Shown one piece after another: positions 1 to 6,805 of a stretch of DNA of 12,401 bases. The stretch covers positions 1 to 12,401 of the forward strand of contig CAMAXB010000060.1 of assembly GCA_945862035.1 (NCBI GenBank), given 5' to 3'. Position 1 is the stretch's first letter. Each line of letters starts with the position of its first letter. This DNA comes from Opitutus sp. GAS368 (lineage in GTDB: Bacteria > Verrucomicrobiota > Verrucomicrobiia > Opitutales > Opitutaceae). The position numbers and the translations under genes were made by a program. The notes beneath the pieces are model-generated. The model worked only from the letters and a program-made list of their open reading frames with translations. It searched no databases and was not told the DNA's origin.

Positions 1-985
1 TGACCGACGGATCCGCCCAGGCGGCAAAGGCGATCATCCCCGCATTGTCACCGGTGTGCGAAGGCGCGGCGCAATGCAGCGGGACCCCGCTCCGCTCGGC
101 GGCCCCCCCGAGCGCCGCCCGCAGCGTGCGATTATTGGCGACACCTCCGGAAAGCCCCACGCTGCGATAGGGATCGCCCGCGGGCTGCACCAGGGCCGAG
201 GACGTTTTGCGCACGAGCGCGTCGATCACCGCCTGCTGGTAACTCGCGCAGAGGTCGGGCGTGCGGGCCGCGATCACCTCGGGCGTCATCTTTTCCAGCC
301 GATAGCGCAGGCTGGTCTTCAGACCCGAGAAGCTGAAATCCAGCTCCATCCGCGGACCGATACCCCGGGGGAAATCGAAAGCATCGGCCCGTCCGGTCGC
401 GGCCAGCTTCTCGACCCACGGCCCGCCCGGATACCCCAGCCCCATCAGCTTGGCGCCTTTGTCCAGCGCCTCGCCCGCCGCATCGTCACGCGTTGAGGAG
501 ATCACCCGGATCGCCAGATCCAGCCCGAGCGAGAAGAGCAGGGTGTTGCCACCGGAGACGATCAGCCCCAAGTGCGGCAGCAAGCCGGCGAGCCGGCGCG
601 CAAACGCCGCCGGGTTATCGGCATGGAGGCTGATGAACGGGGAAAACGCATGGCCGCGCAGGTGATTCACCCCGACCAGCGGAACCTGCAGCGACTGGGC
701 CAGCGCCTGCGCGGCGGCCGTCCCGATCGCGAGGCATCCCGCCAGGCCAGGCCCCTGCGTGACGGCCACGCGGGAAATCCCCGCAAACCCCACCTCGGCT
801 CCCACCCGGGCCAGCAGCGGCCCAAACGCCCTCAGGTGCTCCCGCGTCGCCAAGTCCGGCACCACGCCGCCGTAACGGCCATGCAGAGCCACCTGACTAT
901 GAATCCACTCCCCCACCATCCCGCGCGCCGGGTCGAACACCGCCAGGGCGGTTTCGTCGCAGGAACTTTCGAGGGCGAGCAGCAT
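1..985 (-). CDS. tsaD: tRNA N6-adenosine threonylcarbamoyltransferase TsaD (3' end cut by window edge)
   Basis: TsaD transfers the threonylcarbamoyl group from TC-AMP to A37 of ANN-decoding tRNAs in the cytoplasm, working with TsaB, TsaE and TsaC (known for the family). I translated 328 codons from the ATG at 985 down to the window edge with no stop. The protein opens with the ASKHA-fold phosphate loop (LALESSCDET, 3-12). It carries the metal-binding HLRGH (His108, His112), DDAAGEALDKGAKLMGLGYPGGP-like residues around 167-188, FSFSGLKTS (217-225) and a C-terminal HTGDNAGM with the metal-ligand Asp313. Family proteins are about 335-350 residues, so only a short tail is missing. Oddity: the usual SGGHT reads SGGNT (144-148). 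No Shine-Dalgarno is visible, because a heptamer repeat array ends just upstream of the ATG. It lies downstream of the S41 protease gene on the same strand, 152 bp away. Confidence 0.96.
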   Translation of the reverse strand, partial: MLLALESSCDETALAVFDPARGMVGEWIHSQVALHGRYGGVVPDLATREHLRAFGPLLARVGAEVGFAGISRVAVTQGPGLAGCLAIGTAAAQALAQSLQVPLVGVNHLRGHAFSPFISLHADNPAAFARRLAGLLPHLGLIVSGGNTLLFSLGLDLAIRVISSTRDDAAGEALDKGAKLMGLGYPGGPWVEKLAATGRADAFDFPRGIGPRMELDFSFSGLKTSLRYRLEKMTPEVIAARTPDLCASYQQAVIDALVRKTSSALVQPAGDPYRSVGLSGGVANNRTLRAALGGAAERSGVPLHCAAPSHTGDNAGMIAFAAWADPSV

Positions 986-990
986 GGGGA

Positions 991-1135
991 ATTTCGGAAT
1001 GCGGATTTCGGAATGCGGAGTTCGGAGTTCGGAATTTAGGGAGCGCGAATTGCGATGGCAGGACGGGTGACCGACGGACCGAGCGTCACTCCCCCGCCCG
1101 GCTTGTCACTCCGCAATCCGCCCTCCGCAATCCGC
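991..1135. repeat. Heptamer inverted tandem-repeat pair (locus A, unit GCGGANT)
   Basis: Six 7-bp units run from 991 to 1032 (atttcgg, aatgcgg, atttcgg, aatgcgg, agttcgg, agttcgg). After a spacer of about 75 bp, four inverted units run from 1108 to 1135 (actccgc, aatccgc, cctccgc, aatccgc). Read from the complementary strand, the right arm gives GCGGATT and GCGGAGT, the same unit as the left arm. The arrays fill the gap between the protease stop codon (1138) and the tsaD start (985). The function is unknown; a cruciform or RNA stem could form between the arms. Confidence 0.85.
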
Positions 1136-1137
1136 AC

Positions 1138-2436
1138 TCAATTCGTCCCTTTGCTGCCGGAAGCGCCTTGGGTCAGCCGCTCCTGCATCAGGTGTGCGGC
1201 GCGGAGCACGTCACGTGCGGTTTGCAGCTGGCGGTCTTCAATCGGCTCGAAGCCAAAGCGGAGCTTGAACTCCGCCGGATCCTCCAGATCGTCCCGGGCC
1301 CGCTGGACGCGGACCTTGCCGTCCTCCTCGGGGGTCATGACGACGTCCACATGGGGTTCGATGCCCTGTTCGTGAATGGTCGCGCCACTGGGCGTGTAGT
1401 AGCGGGCGGTGGTCAGGCGCAGGGCCTCCCCGTCACGCAATCGGAAGATGGATTGGACCGAACCTTTGCCGAAGGAGCGTTCCCCCACGATGACCGCGCG
1501 TTCGGTGTCCTTGAGGGCGCCGGCCACAATCTCCGCGGCACTGGCACTGCCGGCATTGATGAGCACGGCGACCGGCAGGGTCAGCGGCAGCGTTGTCGTG
1601 TCCGCGCGAAACTCCTCCCGGTCGGCCGGGTTGCGGCCCTGCGTGTAGACAATCAGTTCATGGCGATTGAAAAAGGGCTCAGCCACGGCCACGGCCGCGT
1701 CGAGCAGGCCGCCCGGGTTATTGCGCAGGTCAAGGATCAGGCTCGTCATCCCCTCACCCTTCAGGCGCTCGAGCGCGCGGAGAAACTCTTCACCGGTGCA
1801 TTCGGAAAACTGGGTCAGACGCACATAGCCGATCTGGTCCGCCAGGAGCTGCACGTCGGCCACGCTCTCCAGCTTGATCACCTCGCGGGTCAGCGTGACG
1901 GAAAAATCCTTGCCGGTGTCTGGCCGGTGAAATCCCACCGTGACATCGGTCCGCGGCCGGCCGCGCAGTCGGCTGACGACCGCATCCATGGAGGCCTCCT
2001 CGAAAACCTCGCCGTCGACGCTGATGATCTCATCGCCGCGCAGGATGCCGGCGCGCTCGCCCGGAGTGCCGGCGATCGGGGAAATGACAACCACGCGCTT
2101 CTCGCGACGCTCAACCTGAACGCCGATGCCGCCGAATTCATTGCTCATATCCTCCTGCAGCGTCCGGTAGTCCCGGGCCACCAGAAAATCGGAATGCGGG
2201 TCGAGGGATTCGACGACGCCGCGCAGGGCCGCCTTGGTGAGGGTGGGCAGCTCGACGGTCTTCTCGTCGACGTAGTTCGCATTCACCAGCCGGAGCACAT
2301 CGCGCACCTGGGTGAGCGCCCGGCTCGAGTCATCCGCCGGCCAGAAGCCGAGCACGGCCGAGAGCCGGGCGGCACCGAGGGCCAGGATGCTGCCCAGCAG
2401 CACGCCGGCGGCGACGGAGAGAATGCGTTTGAGCAT
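1138..2436 (-). CDS. S41-family C-terminal processing protease with PDZ domain (CtpA/Prc-like)
   Basis: This is a serine protease of the Ser/Lys-dyad S41 family, which cleaves exported proteins near their C-termini. From the ATG at 2436 it has 432 residues and starts with a classic signal or anchor sequence (MLKRILSVAAGVLLGSILALGAA), so the protease domain acts outside the inner membrane. A PDZ domain follows (about residues 90-180, containing the GIGVQVE-type strand and GERAGILRGDEI). The protease core contains LDLRNNPGG, NAGSASAAE with nucleophile Ser299, and GERSFGKGSVQ with general-base Lys324, 25 residues later as in the family. Start choice: a GTG at 2487 would add 17 residues and has GGGGAG 7 nt upstream. 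However, it would overlap the divergent methyltransferase start at 2475, and the signal sequence begins cleanly at 2436. The gene is co-directional with tsaD. The substrate is unknown. Confidence 0.93.
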   Translation of the reverse strand: MLKRILSVAAGVLLGSILALGAARLSAVLGFWPADDSSRALTQVRDVLRLVNANYVDEKTVELPTLTKAALRGVVESLDPHSDFLVARDYRTLQEDMSNEFGGIGVQVERREKRVVVISPIAGTPGERAGILRGDEIISVDGEVFEEASMDAVVSRLRGRPRTDVTVGFHRPDTGKDFSVTLTREVIKLESVADVQLLADQIGYVRLTQFSECTGEEFLRALERLKGEGMTSLILDLRNNPGGLLDAAVAVAEPFFNRHELIVYTQGRNPADREEFRADTTTLPLTLPVAVLINAGSASAAEIVAGALKDTERAVIVGERSFGKGSVQSIFRLRDGEALRLTTARYYTPSGATIHEQGIEPHVDVVMTPEEDGKVRVQRARDDLEDPAEFKLRFGFEPIEDRQLQTARDVLRAAHLMQERLTQGASGSKGTN

Positions 2437-2466
2437 ACCCGGAACTCTGGCCAACTCCTCCGGTTT

Positions 2467-2484
2467 GTAAACAAATGGGTTTAC
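2467..2484. promoter_or_regulatory. Perfect palindrome at divergent gene starts (possible operator)
   Basis: GTAAAC and GTTTAC form a perfect 6+6 bp inverted repeat with a 6-bp centre. It sits in the 38-bp gap between the S41 protease (ATG 2436, minus) and the methyltransferase (ATG 2475, plus) and spans the latter's start codon. Its placement would suit a dimeric regulator controlling both directions or a hairpin masking the start codon. It is short enough to be chance, and no promoter hexamers are obvious. Confidence 0.35.
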
Positions 2485-3485
2485 CACCGTCCTGCTCCCC
2501 GGTTTCTGCCGCCTTTGCTGAAGCGTTTCACGCCGAGGCGGGGCCGGGCGCGGGGCTGTCGTTCGACCGCTTCATGGCGCTGGCGCTTTATCACCCCGAA
2601 CTCGGCTACTACCGGCGGTCGCGCCACCGGGTCGGCTACGCGGCCGGGACTGACTTCTACACCGCCAGCACGAGCGGCCCGGTGTTCGGCGAGCTCGCGG
2701 TGGCCGCCACGGTGAAGCTCCTGGCTGGGCGCGACCCGGCCGACTTTACGTGGGTCGAGATCGGGGCCGAATCCGACGGCGGGATCTTGGCGGGGGTGAA
2801 CCACCCCTTCGCGGCCGCTCGCACCCTGCGGGTTGGCGAGCCCATGGACCTCGGGGGCAACGGTGTGGTCTTCTCGAACGAACTCTTCGATGCCCAACCC
2901 TTCCGCCGGCTGGTCCGGCGAGACGGGGTTTGGCACGAGGCCGGCGTCCGCTGTGATCAAGGCCGACTGGCGGAGGCCGACCTTGGTCCCGTCGCCGATC
3001 CCGGACGCTGGCCGGCCGACGCGCCGGAGGGCTACCGAATCGACGCGCCGGTCGCCGCCGCCCATCTCGCCGCCGATGTCGCCGCGCAGCCCTGGCGGGG
3101 GCTTTTTGTGGCCTTCGACTATGGCAAGCCCTGGGCGGAACTGGCGGGCGAGTGCCCCGAGGGGACGGCGCGGGCCTACCACCAGCACGCCCAGTCGAAC
3201 GATCTCTTGGCGCGGCCTGGCGAGCAGGACCTGACCTGCCATGTGTGCTGGGACTGGATCGCCACCGCCTTGGAGACCGGCGGCTTTGCCCCGGCCCGCC
3301 TCGAGGCGCAGGAGGCCTTTTTTGTGCATCATGCCGCCTCTTATCTTGAGGCCGCGCTGCGGGCCGACGCCCGCCAGCTGACCGAGCGAAAGCGTAGTCT
3401 CATGCAACTCCTCCACCCCGCGCACCTTGGGCGAAAGTTCCAGGTCCTGCATGCCTGGCGCGAGAACATCCAAGTTTCCCCTTGA
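2475..3485 (+). CDS. SAM-dependent methyltransferase, MidA/NDUFAF7 family (COG1565)
   Basis: This is a 336-residue member of the family that includes NDUFAF7, which dimethylates an arginine of the complex I subunit NDUFS2 in mitochondria. The bacterial target is not established. Family signatures occur in order: FDRFMALALYHPELGYY (30-46), DFYTASTSGPVFGELA (60-75), FSNELFDAQPFRR (133-145), FDYGKPW (214-220), and a C-terminal block GTARAYHQHAQ...PGEQDLTCHV (230-257). Oddity: the SAM-binding glycine loop after the acidic strand, normally close to ELGPGRG, reads EIGAESDGG (95-103), and the segment between it and FSNELFDA is shorter than usual. The cofactor site may therefore be altered. The ATG at 2475 puts the FDRFM block about 30 residues in, as in homologues, but no Shine-Dalgarno precedes it. 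It diverges from the S41 protease and leads into rpmB 49 bp downstream. Confidence 0.87.
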   Translation: MGLPPSCSPVSAAFAEAFHAEAGPGAGLSFDRFMALALYHPELGYYRRSRHRVGYAAGTDFYTASTSGPVFGELAVAATVKLLAGRDPADFTWVEIGAESDGGILAGVNHPFAAARTLRVGEPMDLGGNGVVFSNELFDAQPFRRLVRRDGVWHEAGVRCDQGRLAEADLGPVADPGRWPADAPEGYRIDAPVAAAHLAADVAAQPWRGLFVAFDYGKPWAELAGECPEGTARAYHQHAQSNDLLARPGEQDLTCHVCWDWIATALETGGFAPARLEAQEAFFVHHAASYLEAALRADARQLTERKRSLMQLLHPAHLGRKFQVLHAWRENIQVSP

Positions 3486-3534
3486 TTCACGCCAAACCCG
3501 CCCCTTACTCTCGACCTTTAACCAACTCGAAACC

Positions 3535-3765
3535 ATGGCCAGAATCTGTGCAATCACCGGTAAGCGCCCCGTCAAGGGCTCCATCATTCACCGCAAGGGT
3601 CAGTCCAAGAAGAGTGGAGGCATCGGCACGCACGTGACGAGCATCACCAAGCGCAAGTTCCGCCCGAACCTGCAGAAGATCCGCATCAGGACCGCCAATG
3701 GCGGCACGAAGCGCGTCTGGGTGGCGGTCAAGGCCATCAAGGCCGGCCTCGTCGAGAAGGTCTAG
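3535..3765 (+). CDS. rpmB: 50S ribosomal protein L28
   Basis: This 76-residue basic protein of the large ribosomal subunit has the L28 hallmarks: ARICAITGKRPVKG at the N-terminus, then THVTSITKRKFRPNLQKIRI (33-52) and a basic RVWV strand. Only one cysteine is present (Cys5), so this is the zinc-free form and not a CxxC form. The open frame extends upstream to 3427 inside the methyltransferase gene, but MARICAITGK is the family N-terminus, so the ATG at 3535 is chosen. There is no Shine-Dalgarno. A weak promoter-like pair (TTGATT at 3482, TACTCT at 3506) lies upstream but is not strong evidence. A strong terminator follows, ending the transcript. Confidence 0.97.
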   Translation: MARICAITGKRPVKGSIIHRKGQSKKSGGIGTHVTSITKRKFRPNLQKIRIRTANGGTKRVWVAVKAIKAGLVEKV

Positions 3766-3792
3766 TCCGGGCTCCCTGCCCTGTTCCCTTTA

Positions 3793-3820
3793 CCCGCGAC
3801 CTACCCGGTCGCGGGTTTTT
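3793..3820 (+). terminator. Intrinsic terminator of rpmB
   Basis: The 9-bp perfect stem CCCGCGACC/GGTCGCGGG (3793-3801 and 3807-3815) with a 5-nt loop is followed directly by five T residues (3816-3820). It lies 28 bp after the rpmB stop and is a textbook Rho-independent terminator. Confidence 0.93.
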
Positions 3821-4197
3821 CATGCCCCGGGCCTGGCAGGTCCGTGGTTAACTCGGCGAAAGGACCGAGATGCCCGGCCCCGGCGATCGGGCTGCGGCGG
3901 GAGCCGGCCCACCCTGTCGGTTCGGAGGGAGCCGCCGATCCGGCGGCCCTCGGCGGCGGGCTTGAGCTGCAGAAGCCCGCGGGCCTCCCTGTTGCGGGCC
4001 TGAGGATCGAAGGCGGACTCCGCGGCGACCAGAGCGTGGATGAACGCGGGATCGATCCGGTAAAGCTGCGCCGGCGGTTGGATCGCGGCCCAGATTTCGC
4101 CCTTCGTCGGCGGCGCCTCGACGGCCGGGCGCGAGCAGGCGGCAGGCAAACCACCAAGACCCAGCCCGATTAACCACGAAGAGACGCGAAGGGGCAC
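3820..4197 (-). pseudogene. Truncated lytic transglycosylase (SLT)-like lipoprotein remnant
   Basis: The open frame encodes 125 residues. It begins with a hydrophobic leader and a possible lipobox cysteine (LPAACSRP, Cys21). It then shows the start of an SLT lysozyme-like domain: IDPAFIHALVAAESAFDP carries the expected catalytic Glu (about 60), followed by ARNREARGLLQLKP, matching the family's A-GLMQL-P block. After that the similarity stops. The remaining 45 or so residues are Arg/Pro-rich with no AYNAGP-type block, and neither alternative frame restores it. An SLT domain needs far more sequence, so this is probably a fragment. Its start codon and first residues lie inside the decamer repeat arm at 4172-4201, and its stop falls at the rpmB terminator T-tract. 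GTGGTTAA (3844-3851) and TTAACCAC (4170-4177) flank most of it in inverted orientation. It could still be expressed as a short lipoprotein. Confidence 0.5.
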
Positions 4198-4386
4198 GAA
4201 GAGAAATCAAGCCAGACCGGATCGGAGTTTAACCACAGATGACCACGGATTCACACAGATACGATCCTCTGGCATCAGCAATCTGTGACCAGCTGTGTTC
4301 ATCTGTGTTCATCTGTGTTCATCTGTGGTTAACACGGATCGATTTGATCTCACTCCCTTGGCGTGAATTCGTGTCCTTTCGCGGTG
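4172..4386. repeat. Nested decamer inverted tandem-repeat pairs (locus B)
   Basis: Two nested pairs have an exact 10-bp period. The inner left arm holds three units at 4231-4260 (aaccacagat, gaccacggat, tcacacagat). A 20-bp spacer follows, and then the inner right arm has five units at 4281-4330 (atctgtgacc, agctgtgttc, atctgtgttc twice, atctgtggtt), the reverse complement of the left unit. The outer left arm is at 4172-4201 (aaccacgaag, agacgcgaag, gggcacgaag). The outer right arm is at 4357-4386 (cttggcgtga, attcgtgtcc, tttcgcggtg). Both pairs share an AACCAC beginning. This occupies most of the 648-bp gap between the convergent rpmB and fabF genes; the rest of the gap is two terminators and the transglycosylase remnant. 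Confidence 0.88.
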
Positions 4387-4410
4387 AAAAAACGGATTGA
4401 ATCCGTCTTT
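4387..4410 (-). terminator. Intrinsic terminator of fabF (possibly bidirectional)
   Basis: On the minus strand, just past the fabF stop, ACGGAT-TCA-ATCCGT (4406 to 4392) is followed by a run of six T (4392-4387). An A-rich stretch before the stem can extend it by A-U and G-U pairs. The plus strand also has a short T run after the stem, so it may work in both directions. It ends the fabG-acpP-fabF transcript. Confidence 0.82.
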
Positions 4411-4413
4411 TCC

Positions 4414-5664
4414 CTACAGTGAGCGGAAGATGACCGAGGCGTTCTGGCCGCCGAAGCCGAGGTTGTTGCTCAGCACGGTGCGGACCTTGGCGGGACGGGC
4501 GACATTGGGCACGTAGTCGAGATCGCACTCGGGATCCGGCTCGTGGAGATTGATGGTCGGCGCAAGCATCTGGCTCTGGAGGGTCTTGATGCAGACGACG
4601 CTCTCGATGCCGCCGGCCGCGCCGAGGAGGTGGCCGGTCATCGACTTGGTTGAACTGACGGGCAGCGTGGCCGCACGCTCACCGAAGACCTTCTTGATCG
4701 CGAGGGTCTCGAATTTGTCGTTGTAGGGCGTGCTTGTCCCGTGGGCATTGATGTAGTCGATCTCGTCCGGTCGCACGCCGGCGCTACGCAGGGCGCGGGT
4801 CATGGCCATCGACAGGCCCTTGCCCTCGGGATCGGGCATGGTGATGTGGTGGGCATCGCAGGTCGCGGCATAGCCGACGATTTCACAGTAGATGCGGGCC
4901 CCGCGGGCCTTGGCGTGGGTCAGGGACTCGAGCACGAGGACGCCCGCGCCCTCGCCCATCACGAAGCCATCGCGGCCCATGGAGAACGGGCGGCTCGAGG
5001 TCGCGGGGGAGTCATTGCGGGTGCTCATTGCCTTCATGGAGCAGAAGCTCGCGTAGGCAAAGGGGGTGATGGCCGCCTCGGCCCCGCCGGCGATCATGAC
5101 GTCCGCATCGCCGCGGCGGATCATGTGCATGGCCTCGCCAATCGCATGCGTCGCCGTGGCGCAGGCGGACACCACGCCGAAGTTCGGGCCGCGGGCGCCG
5201 ATGTCGATCGCGATCAGGCCGGAGCACATGTTGCCGATCAGGGAAGGAATGGTGAACGGCGACACCTTGCGCGGGCCGCGCTCGGCCAGGACTTTCAGCT
5301 GGGACTCGTAGGTGTACATGCCGCCGATGCCGGAGCCCACGATCACGCCCACGCGGTCGGGGTCCTCAAGGGCCATGTCGATGCCGGCATCGCGAAATGC
5401 CTGACGGGCAGCAATGAAACCGAAATGCGTGTACCGGTCGTTGCGGCGCGCCTCCTTCGGGTCCATGTGCTCGGCGGGATCCCAATCGCGCACCTCGGCC
5501 CCGATCTGGGAGGTCAGCGCGCTCGGGTCGAAGCGGGCGATCCGGTCGATGCCGCAGCGTCCCGCCAGAATGCTGGCCCAGAACGAGTCAACGTCGTGAC
5601 CGATCGAGGCGACGGCACCAAGACCGGTGATGACGATGCGGGCGGAGTCCGGCAGATTTTCCAT
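4414..5664 (-). CDS. fabF: 3-oxoacyl-[acyl-carrier-protein] synthase II (KAS II)
   Basis: FabF condenses malonyl-ACP with acyl-ACP in the elongation step of type II fatty-acid synthesis in the cytosol. The 416-residue protein (usual about 410-415) has the thiolase-fold catalytic set: Cys168 in VVSACATATHA, His308 in INAHGTSTPYND, Lys340 and His345 in TKSMTGHLLGAAGG, and the glycine-rich C-terminal SNNLGFGGQNAS. The ATG at 5664 (MENLPDSARIVITGLG) is chosen. A TTG at 5691 would add nine residues but lies in the T-tract of the preceding terminator. No Shine-Dalgarno is visible. It is the last gene of fabG-acpP-fabF and is separated from acpP by an intrinsic terminator, so it probably depends on readthrough or its own weak promoter. 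Confidence 0.97.
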   Translation of the reverse strand: MENLPDSARIVITGLGAVASIGHDVDSFWASILAGRCGIDRIARFDPSALTSQIGAEVRDWDPAEHMDPKEARRNDRYTHFGFIAARQAFRDAGIDMALEDPDRVGVIVGSGIGGMYTYESQLKVLAERGPRKVSPFTIPSLIGNMCSGLIAIDIGARGPNFGVVSACATATHAIGEAMHMIRRGDADVMIAGGAEAAITPFAYASFCSMKAMSTRNDSPATSSRPFSMGRDGFVMGEGAGVLVLESLTHAKARGARIYCEIVGYAATCDAHHITMPDPEGKGLSMAMTRALRSAGVRPDEIDYINAHGTSTPYNDKFETLAIKKVFGERAATLPVSSTKSMTGHLLGAAGGIESVVCIKTLQSQMLAPTINLHEPDPECDLDYVPNVARPAKVRTVLSNNLGFGGQNASVIFRSL

Positions 5665-5683
5665 GGCGGGGGCGGGAACGTCC

Positions 5684-5736
5684 AAAAACAAAAAGGCGTT
5701 CTACCAGACAGTCCCGCAGGGGCTCGGTAGAACGCC
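5684..5736 (-). terminator. Intrinsic terminator/attenuator between acpP and fabF
   Basis: The perfect 11-bp stem GGCGTTCTACC/GGTAGAACGCC (5736-5726 and 5705-5695 on the minus strand) encloses a 20-nt loop. It is followed by TTTTTGTTTTT (5694-5684). It starts 17 bp after the acpP stop and ends 19 bp before the fabF ATG. It would let acpP be transcribed in excess of fabF, in keeping with the high cellular demand for ACP. Confidence 0.9.
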
Positions 5737-5753
5737 GGAAAGGAAAGGGGCGC

Positions 5754-6017
5754 TTACTTGGCGGCAGCCTTGGACTTGATGTAGTCGGTGACCTGACCGA
5801 CGGTCTGGAGCTTCTCGGCGTCAGACTCGGGGATCTCTCCCTTGATCTCGTCCTTGAACTCCTCCTCAAAGGCCATGATCAGCTCGACGGTATCGAGGGA
5901 ATCGGCGCCCAGATCGTCCAGAAACGAAGCCTGGGGCGTGATCTGTTCCTCGTTAACGTTAAGCTGGTTAACGATGATCTCCTTGACGCGCTGTTCGATG
6001 GTTTTTTGGTCGGCCAT
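5754..6017 (-). CDS. acpP: Acyl carrier protein
   Basis: This 87-residue acidic protein carries growing acyl chains on a 4'-phosphopantetheine arm for FabG, FabF and the rest of the fatty-acid synthase. The attachment site is Ser40 in LGADSLDTVELIMAFEEEF (37-54), the standard ACP motif with helix II following. A lysine/alanine-rich tail (KSKAAAK) makes it slightly longer than the 77-80 residues usual in proteobacteria. The frame runs further upstream, but MADQKTIEQRVKEII is the family N-terminus, which fixes the ATG at 6017. It lies 28 bp after fabG and 17 bp before a strong terminator. Confidence 0.98.
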   Translation of the reverse strand: MADQKTIEQRVKEIIVNQLNVNEEQITPQASFLDDLGADSLDTVELIMAFEEEFKDEIKGEIPESDAEKLQTVGQVTDYIKSKAAAK

Positions 6018-6045
6018 GATAGTGTTTCGCTGGATAACGGAGGCT

Positions 6046-6795
6046 TCACATCGCCATGCCGCCGTCAACGGCAAAAACTTGTCCCGTAATGTACCCTGCT
6101 TCTTCGCTGGCGAGGAAAGCGGTCGCAAAGGCGATGTCTGATGCCTCGCCAAACCGTTTCAGCGGCACCTGCGCCAAAATGGCCGTGGAGGCCTCGGGAT
6201 TGTTTACAAATTCCGTGGTCATGTCGGTCTTGATGAACCCCGGGGCGACCGCGTTGACGGTGACGCTGCGGGAAGCGAACTCCCGGGCGAGGGTCTTGGT
6301 GAGGCCGATCATGCCCGCCTTGGCGGCCGAATAGTTGGCCTGGCCGGCATTGCCCATGATGCCCGAAACCGAGGCCATATTGATGATGCGGCCCCAGCGG
6401 GCGCGGGTCATCGGGCGGGCGAGGTACTTGGTAAAGTGGAAGCAGCTGGACAGGTTCGTCTGGATGACGCTGTTCCAGTCGTCCTCGGTCATGCGGAAAA
6501 GCAGGCCGTCCTTGGTGATTCCCGCGTTATTGACGAGGATATCGATGACCGGGAATTCGGCGAGGAGCTGCTCGCAGGCCTTGGCGACCTCGGCGCCGTT
6601 GGCGACGTCGACCGCCATGGCCTTGGCCTTGCCACCCGCCGCCGTGATGCCGGCCGCCACGGCGCCGCAGGAATCGGCGGACTTGGACACGCAAATGACG
6701 GTCACGCCATTCGCAGCCAGCAGTTCAGCCACGGCCTTGCCGATTCCCCGGCCGGCTCCGGTGACGAGAGCGGTACGATTCTTGAAGGTGAGCAT
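6046..6795 (-). CDS. fabG: 3-oxoacyl-[acyl-carrier-protein] reductase
   Basis: FabG performs the NADPH-dependent reduction of 3-oxoacyl-ACP in type II fatty-acid synthesis. The 249-residue short-chain dehydrogenase has the cofactor loop TGAGRGIG (12-19), NNAG (89-92), Asn114, the catalytic Ser142, Tyr155 and Lys159 (MASVSG...ANYSAAKAG), and the C-terminal YITGQVFAVDGGMAM. It is the first gene of the fabG-acpP-fabF group. No Shine-Dalgarno is visible, and a heptamer repeat array begins 10 bp upstream of the ATG. I found no convincing promoter in the 122-bp gap to the reductase gene upstream, so cotranscription from that gene is possible. Confidence 0.97.
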   Translation of the reverse strand: MLTFKNRTALVTGAGRGIGKAVAELLAANGVTVICVSKSADSCGAVAAGITAAGGKAKAMAVDVANGAEVAKACEQLLAEFPVIDILVNNAGITKDGLLFRMTEDDWNSVIQTNLSSCFHFTKYLARPMTRARWGRIINMASVSGIMGNAGQANYSAAKAGMIGLTKTLAREFASRSVTVNAVAPGFIKTDMTTEFVNNPEASTAILAQVPLKRFGEASDIAFATAFLASEEAGYITGQVFAVDGGMAM

Positions 6796-6805
6796 GGGGG
6801 TAAAA

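Noticed and set aside
1066..1077. tgaccgacgga occurs both here and at the very start of the window
   Set aside because: One 11-bp match in GC-rich DNA, one copy being inside tsaD coding sequence, is likely chance.
1168..2715. 515-codon open frame on the plus strand opposite the S41 protease
   Set aside because: It is antisense to a gene with clear motifs. The translation is low-complexity Gly/Ala/Arg/His-rich with no domain, as expected for a GC-rich shadow frame.
3482..3511. Promoter-like TTGATT/TACTCT pair before rpmB
   Set aside because: The match is weak in both hexamers and the spacing is 18 bp. It is noted only as a possibility and not called as a feature.
2481..3587. 368-codon minus-strand frame opposite the methyltransferase
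   Set aside because: It is a shadow of a gene whose family motifs run in order on the plus strand, and it has no recognisable domain of its own.
5665..5691. Extension of fabF to a TTG at 5691
   Set aside because: The TTG lies in the T-tract of the acpP terminator, and the extra residues are not part of the family N-terminus.
4741..5730. 329-codon plus-strand frame opposite fabF
   Set aside because: It is antisense to fabF with all catalytic residues present, and its composition is typical of a reversed GC-rich frame.
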